In this document: one piece after another, positions 9,281-17,681 of the stretch | Layout: every line of letters starts with the position of its first letter | Numbering within the stretch: position 1 is the stretch's first letter | From: Acidobacteriota bacterium | GTDB taxonomy: Bacteria > Acidobacteriota > Vicinamibacteria > Vicinamibacterales > UBA2999 | DNA length: 64,000 bases | NCBI GenBank assembly: GCA_018000455.1 | Contig: JAGNJW010000018.1 | Coordinates: forward strand, 1-64,000 | Direction of reading: 5' to 3' | Notes under the pieces: generated by a model | Database searches by the model: none | Told to the model about the DNA's origin: nothing | The model's input: only the letters and a program-made list of their open reading frames with translations | Position numbers and translations under genes: made by a program

Positions 9281-11539
9281 TCATGGTTGCTCGCCAGTCG
9301 TCCCGGGGGGCGGCTCGACCAGACGCTGGTCCCGCCACAGTGCCGGCACGGCGCCCAGCACGCCGCCGAAACCGCCGGCGCCGCGCCGCCAGGCGTGGAA
9401 GGCCGAGAGCAGCGTGTGCTGCCCGCGCGTGACGGTGCCGCGCTTCCAGGCGCCGGCAGCGAACTTGCTGGCCTCGGCCATGGTGGGGTAGGTGTGGATC
9501 GTGCCGAGGATCTTGTTGAGGCCGAGCCCGTGCTTCATGGCCGTCACGAACTCCGTCAGCAGGTCGCCGGCATGCGCGCCGGCGATCGTGGCGCCGAGAA
9601 TCTTGTCGCTACCCGGCGCCGTCAACACCTTCACGAGCCCAACGGCCGCGCCGTCGGCGATCGCCCGGTCGAGATCGTCGATGCCGTAGGTGGTCACCGT
9701 GAACGGCACGCCCTGCTCGACTGCCTCCTGCTCGTTCAAGCCGACGCGGGCCACTTCGGGCTCGGTGAACGTTGCCCAGGGCACGACCGAGTAGTCGACC
9801 CGGAACTTCCGGAACCGGCCGAAGAGCGCGTTCACCGAGGCGAACCACGCGGCGTGCGAGGCCGTGTGCGTGAACTGATAGGGACCGGCCACATCGCCGC
9901 ACGCCAGGATGTTCGGAAACCGCGTTTCGAGGAAGCCGTTGACCTCAACGGTGCGCGACTTGGTGGTCGGGATGCCGAGCGCCTCGAGACCATAGCCGGC
10001 GGTCACGGGCGCGCGCCCCACGGCGCACAGGATCTCGTCGAAGGCAATGGCGCTGGTCGCCCCGGCGTGTTCGACCAGCAGGCGCTTCTCCCCATCGACG
10101 ACCTCGACACCGAGCGCCCGGTGGCCGACGCGCACGTCAATGCCTTCGGAGGTAAATGTCCGAGCGACCAGAGCCGAGAACTCGGCGTCTTCCTTCGCCA
10201 GCAGGCGCGGCCCCATTTCGACCTGGGTCACCTGCGAGCCGAAGCGCGCAAAGGCCTGCGCCAGCTCGCAGCCGATCGGACCGCCGCCGAGCACGACGAG
10301 ACGCCGCGGCAGCGTGCGCAGCCCCCACACCGTGTCGGAGGTCAACGGCGCCACTTCAGCCAGGCCCGGCAGGGGTGGCACGACTGGCCGCGCACCGGCC
10401 GCGATGATGATGTGCGTCGTCGTCAGCGTGCGACGCGTGCCGTCGGAGCTGGTCACCTCGACCGTCCACGGCGAGGTGATCGCGGCCGCGCCTTCGACGC
10501 AGGTGACGCCCAGACGCGTGTAGCGCTCGACCGAATCGTGTGGCGCGATGTCGCCGACGACGCGCTGCACGCGGGCCATGACGTCGGCGAAGTCGAAGTC
10601 GGCCGATGCTTTGCGGATGCCGAGTTCGGGCGCACGACGGATGTCGGCGAGCAGCTTGGCCGACCGAAGCAGGGCCTTCGACGGCACGCATCCGGTGTGC
10701 AGGCAGTCGCCGCCCATGCGGTGCTTCTCGACGAGGGTGACCCGGGCTTTGACAGTGGCGGCGATGTACGAGGCCACGAGGCCGGCGGATCCGGCGCCGA
10801 TGACCACGAGATTGTTGTCGACGCTGGCCGGCCTGAGATGTGCGAACGGACGATAGACCGCCCGCAGGCGGACCGCGTCGATCAGCCGGCGGCCCACGAG
10901 CGGCAGCAGTCCAAGCGCGGTGAACGACAGGAGGAGCGCCGGTGACAGGATGCCGGTGAGGCCCTCGAGCTGCGCCAGCTGGGTGCCGGCGTTGACGTAG
11001 GCCACCGTGGCCGGCAGCATGCCCACCTGGCTCACGCCGTAGAACGTGGCGGCCGCGATCGGCGTGAGCCCCATCAGCAGATTGACGAGGAAGAACGGAA
11101 AGACCGGTACGAGACGCAGCGTGAACAGGTAGAAGGCGCCTTCCCTCTCGACGCCGGCGTTGATCGCCTTGAGGCGGTCACCGAAGCGGCGCTGCACCGC
11201 ATCCCGCAGGACGAAGCGCGACGACAGGAAGGCCAGCGTGGCGCCGAGTGACGAGGCAAACGACACGAGCAGCGTGCCAGTGACGACGCCGAACAGCGCG
11301 CCGGCGGCCAGCGTCATGATGGCCGCGCCAGGGAGTGACGCCGCTGCCACCAGCACGTAGACGGCGAAGAACACGCCGGCCGTCTGCCAGGGGTGCACCA
11401 CGCGATACGCTTCCACCGCGGCCTGCCGGGTCTTGAGCGCGTCGAGGCTCGCGAAGCGCCCGAGGTCGAGGGCGAAGAACGCCACCACGAGCACCCCGAT
11501 GGCGCCGACGACGACTAGGCGAGTCAGGCGTGGCGGCAT
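9281..11539 (-). CDS. Fusion of a DedA/TVP38-type membrane domain and an FAD-dependent disulfide oxidoreductase
   Basis: 752 residues. Residues 1 to about 225 contain a TVP38/TMEM64 (DedA-like) membrane domain with about five hydrophobic helices and the core segment PGAAIMTLAAGALFG. From about residue 243 a class I pyridine-nucleotide disulfide oxidoreductase starts: FAD motif GAGSAG (248-253), redox pair C279/C284 in GGDCLHTGCVPSK, an NAD(P) motif VLGGGPIGCELAQAF, and a C-terminal dimerisation domain with HTYPTMAEASK. The catalytic part resembles mercuric reductase or lipoamide dehydrogenase. No MerR or other mer gene is nearby and the C-terminal Cys pair of MerA is absent, so mercury reduction is unlikely. 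The fusion tethers a soluble redox enzyme to the inner membrane; the substrate is unknown. It starts 46 bases after thrC. Confidence 0.88.
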   Translation of the reverse strand: MPPRLTRLVVVGAIGVLVVAFFALDLGRFASLDALKTRQAAVEAYRVVHPWQTAGVFFAVYVLVAAASLPGAAIMTLAAGALFGVVTGTLLVSFASSLGATLAFLSSRFVLRDAVQRRFGDRLKAINAGVEREGAFYLFTLRLVPVFPFFLVNLLMGLTPIAAATFYGVSQVGMLPATVAYVNAGTQLAQLEGLTGILSPALLLSFTALGLLPLVGRRLIDAVRLRAVYRPFAHLRPASVDNNLVVIGAGSAGLVASYIAATVKARVTLVEKHRMGGDCLHTGCVPSKALLRSAKLLADIRRAPELGIRKASADFDFADVMARVQRVVGDIAPHDSVERYTRLGVTCVEGAAAITSPWTVEVTSSDGTRRTLTTTHIIIAAGARPVVPPLPGLAEVAPLTSDTVWGLRTLPRRLVVLGGGPIGCELAQAFARFGSQVTQVEMGPRLLAKEDAEFSALVARTFTSEGIDVRVGHRALGVEVVDGEKRLLVEHAGATSAIAFDEILCAVGRAPVTAGYGLEALGIPTTKSRTVEVNGFLETRFPNILACGDVAGPYQFTHTASHAAWFASVNALFGRFRKFRVDYSVVPWATFTEPEVARVGLNEQEAVEQGVPFTVTTYGIDDLDRAIADGAAVGLVKVLTAPGSDKILGATIAGAHAGDLLTEFVTAMKHGLGLNKILGTIHTYPTMAEASKFAAGAWKRGTVTRGQHTLLSAFHAWRRGAGGFGGVLGAVPALWRDQRLVEPPPGTTGEQP

Positions 11540-11585
11540 CTCGATGGCTTCGATGCCGGTGCGGACCGGCCGTGTCGGGAACCCG

Positions 11586-12890
11586 TCAGGCCGGCGCCGC
11601 GAGCCGGGCCGCCAGTCGGTCGAGCTGAGGCGGAATACGCACCGCCCTGACCTCGAGAACCAGCCGAGCAGCCAGGGCCGGCGGCAATTCGACCGCCTGA
11701 CCGAGCGTGGGCTCGACGACCTCCGGGAACTTCGCCGGATGGGCCGTGGCGTGCACGATTACCGGCGTGCCGGCGTCGCCGGCCACCAGCTCGGCGCCGC
11801 GCCAAGCGACGGCCGTGTGCGGGTCGGCGATGTAGCCGTCGCGCGCCTTCAGCGCGCGCATCGTGGCGCGCACCTCGTCATCGGTGACGACCACGCCGGT
11901 GATGGCCGCGCGCATCCGCGCCAGGTCGCCGCCGTAGAGCCAGGTCAGGCGCTCGAGATTGCTCGGGTGGCCGACGTCCATGGCGCTTGCCAGCGTCGGC
12001 ACCGCCTCGGCCGGCGTGAAGGCGCCGGTCGCAAGATACCGCGGGAACGGATCGTTGATGGTCGTGGCCGCGATGAAGTGCCCGATCGGCACGCCGCGGC
12101 GCGCCGCCATGACACCGGCCGTGAGATTGCCGAGGTTGCCGCTCGGCACGACGATGGTGGGTGGCGGGCCGCCGGCCGGCAGCTGCAGCGCCGCCCACGC
12201 GTAGTAGGCCATCTGCGGCAGTAGACGGCCGATGTTGATGGAGTTGGCCGACGTCAGCCGATGGGTGGCCGTGAGCGCCGGGTCGGCGAAGGCCGCTTTC
12301 ACCAGCCGCTGGCAGTCGTCGAAGCTGCCCTCCACGGCCACCGCCGCGACGTTGTCGCCGAGCGTGGTGAACTGCACCTCCTGCACGCGGCTCACGCGGC
12401 CGTGCGGATAGAGCACGACGACGCGCGTGCCGGCCACGCGGTGGAACGCCTGCGCCACCGCACCACCCGTATCACCCGACGTGGCGACGAGCACGGTGAG
12501 CGGCCGGGCGTCGCGCGCGGAGGTCACCTCGGCCAGCCACCGCGCCATCGTGCGTGCGCCCACGTCCTTGAAGGCCAGCGTCGGTCCATGAAAGAGCTCG
12601 AGCACGAAGCGGCCAGGGCCCAGGGCGACGAGCGGCACCGGGAAGTCGAGCGCGGCCGACATCAGGCGGCCCAGCGTGCCGGCGGCGAACGTGTCGTCGA
12701 CAAGCGGTGCGATGAGCGCGGTGGCCACCTCGGCGAACGATCGTCCACGCAGCGCGTCGAACTCCGCCGCCGTCATCGCCGGAATCGACGTCGGCACATA
12801 GAGGCCTTGGTCGGGCGCCAGACCCCGCGACACCGCCTCGGCCAAAGCGATCGGCGCGACGGCGCCACCGCGCGTGCTGATGAACGGCAC
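11586..12890 (-). CDS. thrC: Threonine synthase
   Basis: PLP enzyme converting O-phosphohomoserine to threonine. The GTG at 12890 gives 434 residues beginning VPFISTRGGAVAPIALAEAV, which matches the family N-terminus; longer readings run into thrB. The PLP lysine is K108 in LAFKDVGART, and the phosphate-binding loop follows in LVATSGDTGGA. The start overlaps the thrB stop by one base (TAGTG), so translation is probably coupled. With thrB it completes the last two steps of threonine synthesis; aspartokinase and homoserine dehydrogenase are not in this window. Confidence 0.96.
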   Translation of the reverse strand: MPFISTRGGAVAPIALAEAVSRGLAPDQGLYVPTSIPAMTAAEFDALRGRSFAEVATALIAPLVDDTFAAGTLGRLMSAALDFPVPLVALGPGRFVLELFHGPTLAFKDVGARTMARWLAEVTSARDARPLTVLVATSGDTGGAVAQAFHRVAGTRVVVLYPHGRVSRVQEVQFTTLGDNVAAVAVEGSFDDCQRLVKAAFADPALTATHRLTSANSINIGRLLPQMAYYAWAALQLPAGGPPPTIVVPSGNLGNLTAGVMAARRGVPIGHFIAATTINDPFPRYLATGAFTPAEAVPTLASAMDVGHPSNLERLTWLYGGDLARMRAAITGVVVTDDEVRATMRALKARDGYIADPHTAVAWRGAELVAGDAGTPVIVHATAHPAKFPEVVEPTLGQAVELPPALAARLVLEVRAVRIPPQLDRLAARLAAPA

Positions 12891-13831
12891 TAGCGGCCTC
12901 CCGCCAGGTCGACGATCCGTGCGCCGGTCGTGCCGACGGGCGAGACCCATAAGTCCGCGCCGGGACCAGGCTCGGCGGCGTAGGCAGCGGCCATCGCCTC
13001 GCCCACCACGCGAGCGGCATCGAGCGACGGTGCCAGCGCGAAAATGGACGGGCCCGACCCCGACAGACTGCAGCCGAGTGCCCCCGCTTCGCACGCCGCC
13101 TTCTTGACCCGGGCGAAGCCCGGCACGAGCACCGCCCGTTTCGGCTCCGCGACATGATCGACCAGGGCGCGCGACATCAGCGCCAGGTCGCCGGTGTAGA
13201 GCGCCGAGACCAGAGCGCCGAGATTGGCCCACTGGCGGACGGCGGTTGCGAGCGGCACCGAATCCCCGAGCAAGGCCCGTGCCGTCCCGGTCTGCACTTC
13301 GAGATGCGGGTGCAGCACCGCGCAGGACAGGCCCGCCGGCACGGGCAACCGGACGATGTCAGGCGGATCGACACTGCGGACCAGGACGAAGCCGCCGTAG
13401 AGCGATGGCGCGACGTTGTCGGGGTGCACGGCACCACAGCCGGCGCGCTCCCCTTCCATGGCCGCCTGGCACACGAGATCGAGCGAGGCAGGACGACCCA
13501 GCAGCTCGTTGACCGCCACCGCCGCCGCCACGGCGCTGGCGCCGCTGCTGCCAACGCCACTCGCCAGTGGCAAGCCTTTGTGGACGGCCAGCGTGATCCC
13601 CTGCCGCGTGCCGAGGAGCGCCAGCAGCGCCTGGACGGCGGCGCCGGCCGTGTTCTTCGCCGGGTCGCGCGAGAGCCGCCCCCCGTCGCCGGTCACCTCG
13701 CCAATGACGACGCCCGACGCCTCGAAGAGACGTGCCACGACGATATCGCCTGGCTCGTCGAGGGCGAAGCCAAGCACGTCGAAGCCGGCCGCGACGTTCG
13801 AGACGGTGGCCGGCGCGAAGGCCGCAATCAT
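12890..13831 (-). CDS. thrB: Homoserine kinase
   Basis: GHMP-family kinase that phosphorylates homoserine. 313 residues, with the N-terminal APATVSNVAAGFDVLGFAL strand-loop and the ATP-binding glycine loop PLASGVGSSGASA at about residues 88-100, plus the C-terminal GCSLSGSGPSIFAL motif. Length fits ThrB (about 310). It starts inside the stop of the preceding thioesterase gene (ATGA, 13828-13831) and ends on the first base of thrC, so the three genes are translationally coupled. Confidence 0.96.
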   Translation of the reverse strand: MIAAFAPATVSNVAAGFDVLGFALDEPGDIVVARLFEASGVVIGEVTGDGGRLSRDPAKNTAGAAVQALLALLGTRQGITLAVHKGLPLASGVGSSGASAVAAAVAVNELLGRPASLDLVCQAAMEGERAGCGAVHPDNVAPSLYGGFVLVRSVDPPDIVRLPVPAGLSCAVLHPHLEVQTGTARALLGDSVPLATAVRQWANLGALVSALYTGDLALMSRALVDHVAEPKRAVLVPGFARVKKAACEAGALGCSLSGSGPSIFALAPSLDAARVVGEAMAAAYAAEPGPGADLWVSPVGTTGARIVDLAGGR

Positions 13832-14220
13832 CGCCGGCCTCCACTCTCGGGCTGGATGGGGGTCGGGCGTCCGTCCTCGCCCACCGCCACCAGGACCACC
13901 TCGGCGTCGGTGACCTTCTCGCGCTCGCCGGCGCCCGCGCTCCAGTGCTCCACCTCCACCGAGACGGCCACGGTGACCGAGGTCCGGCCCACTCGCAGGG
14001 TCTCGGTGTAGAAGTTGACGATGTCGCCAACCAGCACCGGCGCGTGGAACTCCACTTCGCGGAACGCCTTCGTCACGAAGCGCTGCGGCGCCGTCTTGCG
14101 AGCCTCGACGGCCGACGCCAGGTCGATGTGCGAGAGGATAACGCCGCCGAAGATCGTCCCGAGATTGTTGGTGTCCTTGGGCAGAAGCAGCACTTTGATG
14201 GCGGGGATGCGTTCAGACAT
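13828..14220 (-). CDS. Acyl-CoA thioesterase, hot-dog fold (YciA-like)
   Basis: 130 residues forming one hot-dog domain: LLLPKDTNNLGTIFGGVILSHIDLAS, then RFVTKAFREVEFHAPVLVGDIV and a C-terminal strand ending VVLVAVGEDGRP. The N-terminal Asn and the GG-VL--ID segment are characteristic of YciA/acyl-CoA hydrolases, which cleave acyl-CoA to free acid and CoA in the cytosol. The ATG at 14220 is chosen because this is where family similarity starts. It is the first gene of the run with thrB and thrC; no functional link with threonine synthesis is obvious. It is divergent from speA across 84 bases. Confidence 0.88.
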   Translation of the reverse strand: MSERIPAIKVLLLPKDTNNLGTIFGGVILSHIDLASAVEARKTAPQRFVTKAFREVEFHAPVLVGDIVNFYTETLRVGRTSVTVAVSVEVEHWSAGAGEREKVTDAEVVLVAVGEDGRPTPIQPESGGRR

Positions 14221-14286
14221 CGGGACGATGGTAGTAAAAAGATCGCCTCGGACGCGAATCGGCCGTGCGTGGCCGGGAATTTCGTC

Positions 14287-14292
14287 TATTCT
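14287..14292 (+). promoter_or_regulatory. Candidate -10 box of speA (leaderless)
   Basis: TATTCT ends 12 bases before the speA ATG. Transcription would start about five bases before the codon, leaving no room for a ribosome-binding site, and none is visible. The -35 region is poor. Confidence 0.4.
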
Positions 14293-14304
14293 GATTGGTC
14301 TGAC

Positions 14305-16269
<1,965 letters not shown>

Positions 16270-16290
16270 GCGCACGATGCGGCGCCGACG

Positions 16291-16412
16291 CAGCCGCGGC
16301 GACGCGACATCTTCCTCCGGCTCACCTTCGATCCGGCATGCCGGGTCGACTCTGCTGCCGAGGAGATAGTGTCCCGCCGGCAAGGGGGACCGGCAGAACT
16401 GCCGGTCCTCAG
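16291..16412. repeat. 122-bp interspersed repeat, copy 1
   Basis: Same length as copy 2 at 17200-17321, no gaps, 11 mismatches (about 91% identical), same orientation. It contains the palindrome CCGGCATGCCGG and a hairpin at 16387-16408 (GGACCGGCAG, AA, CTGCCGGTCC). It lies between the ends of speA and the convergent short-chain dehydrogenase gene, where the hairpin could also help stop transcription. The right terminal inverted repeat seen in copy 2 is not recognisable here. Confidence 0.85.
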
Positions 16413-16446
16413 TGGACGAGGCGTCCGGAGACGTCGGCGCTGCTGC

Positions 16447-17151
16447 CTACACCGACCGCGTGATGCCGCCGTCCACCCTGATGTTCTGTCCGGTGATATA
16501 GGCGGCGCCATCCGAGGCGAGGAACGCGATGACCTGCGCGACCTCGTCCGCCGTTCCGTAGCGCCGCAGAGGAATTCGCTGAACCAGCTCCGGTTTCTCC
16601 GGGAAGCTGTCGATGAAGCCCGGCAGCACGTTGTTCATCCGGATGTTGTCGGCGGCGTACCGGTCTGCGTAGAGCTTCGTGTAGGCGGCGAGGCCCGCCC
16701 TGAAGACGCCGGAGGTCGGAAACGCCGGCTCGGGCTCGAAGGCGGCGAAGGTCGAGATGTTGATGACGACGCCTGACGTCTGGCGCTGCATCACCGGCGT
16801 GACCAGGCGCGTCGGCCGCACCACGTTCAGGAAATACACCTCCAGGCCCTCGTGCCAGTCCGCATCCGACAGATCGAGCACCGGCGCGCGTGGTCCATGC
16901 GCCGCGCTGTTCACCAGAACATCGATGCGCCCCCACGCGTCGACCGTCGCGTCGACCAGCCGCGCCAGATCGTCGTCGGATCGGTTCGATCCGGTGAAGC
17001 CAAGCCCCCCGAGTTCCTTCGCCAGCGCCTCGCCCTTCCCCGACGACGAGAGAATCGACACGCTGAACCCCTCGGCCGCCAACCGTCGAGCCGCCGCTGC
17101 GCCCATGCCACTACCGCCGGCCGTCACAATCGCCACCTTGTTACTGGACAT
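16447..17151 (-). CDS. Short-chain dehydrogenase/reductase-like protein with altered catalytic residues
   Basis: 234 residues with a Rossmann fold: cofactor motif TAGGSGMG at 10-17, VLVNSAAHG at about 78-86 in place of the usual NNAG, NISTFAA at 131-137, and a C-terminus ending AAYITGQNIRVDGGITRSV as in FabG-type enzymes. The catalytic Tyr-x-x-x-Lys is replaced by Ser147-x-x-x-Arg151 (SGVFR) at the aligned position. Similar SGVFR-type sequences occur in a conserved branch of the superfamily as far as I recall, so this is probably not simple decay, but the usual hydride-transfer chemistry is doubtful. The gene is flanked by two direct copies of a 122-bp repeat. Confidence 0.85.
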   Translation of the reverse strand: MSSNKVAIVTAGGSGMGAAAARRLAAEGFSVSILSSSGKGEALAKELGGLGFTGSNRSDDDLARLVDATVDAWGRIDVLVNSAAHGPRAPVLDLSDADWHEGLEVYFLNVVRPTRLVTPVMQRQTSGVVINISTFAAFEPEPAFPTSGVFRAGLAAYTKLYADRYAADNIRMNNVLPGFIDSFPEKPELVQRIPLRRYGTADEVAQVIAFLASDGAAYITGQNIRVDGGITRSV

Positions 17152-17196
17152 CAGGCGAGCCTACCTCGCGGTTGGTTTCGCGCCAAGACGGCAATG

Positions 17197-17360
17197 CCGC
17201 AGCCGCGACGACGCGGCATCTTCCTCCGGCTCACCTTCGGTCCGGCATGCCGGGTCGACTCTGCTTCAGAAGAGATGGTGACCCGCCTGCAAGGAGGACC
17301 GGCAGAACTGCTGGTCCTCAGAGTTCGCCGTCGGAAGATGCCACGCCGCCGCGGCTGCGG
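17197..17360. repeat. 164-bp inverted-repeat element containing copy 2 of the 122-bp repeat
   Basis: The ends 17197-17224 and 17333-17360 are inverted copies of each other (25 of 28 positions match). Inside, 17200-17321 is the repeat also found at 16291-16412. The inner hairpin at 17296-17317 keeps pairing although one base differs from copy 1, because the C-to-T change gives a G-U pair. Size and structure suggest a non-autonomous mobile element (MITE-like) or a REP-type intergenic repeat. It sits upstream of the short-chain dehydrogenase start. Confidence 0.75.
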
Positions 17361-17681
17361 GACCGGCCCCAGCACGGAGTGCCCCAGCCTGCAACAAGTC
17401 ACGGACGGCACAGAGCCGATGCGATGCCCCCGGGTCCCGGAAGCCGATTCAGTGCGATCCACTCTGGCGCGCGGCCAGGCCTGCGGCGGGTGGCGCCGGC
17501 GGAAGGGGCCCAACCGCGCGCAGCGGAAGCGAGCACGGATTGGGAAGGCTTTCCGCCGGTGACAGGACCCGCCGGGCTAGACAGTGGCCGCGGAGAGCAC
17601 TGGTCCGGCGCCGGTACATGAGACGAGCGGCGAGTCTCTCGAAGGAGACCGGCCGCTCGAGTGGTGGTGGAGGCTCGCGAC
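17361..17681. other. Non-coding stretch between the repeat element and the DUF349 gene
   Basis: Together with the repeat this is the longest gene-free region (17152-17681). Apart from the repeat I see no convincing reading frame, RNA gene, terminator with a T-run, or strong promoter in it. Confidence 0.5.

Noticed and set aside
9281-10540. Mercuric reductase (merA)
   Set aside because: The redox motif is shared by the whole family; the MerA C-terminal Cys pair, the N-terminal metal-binding domain and neighbouring mer genes are missing.
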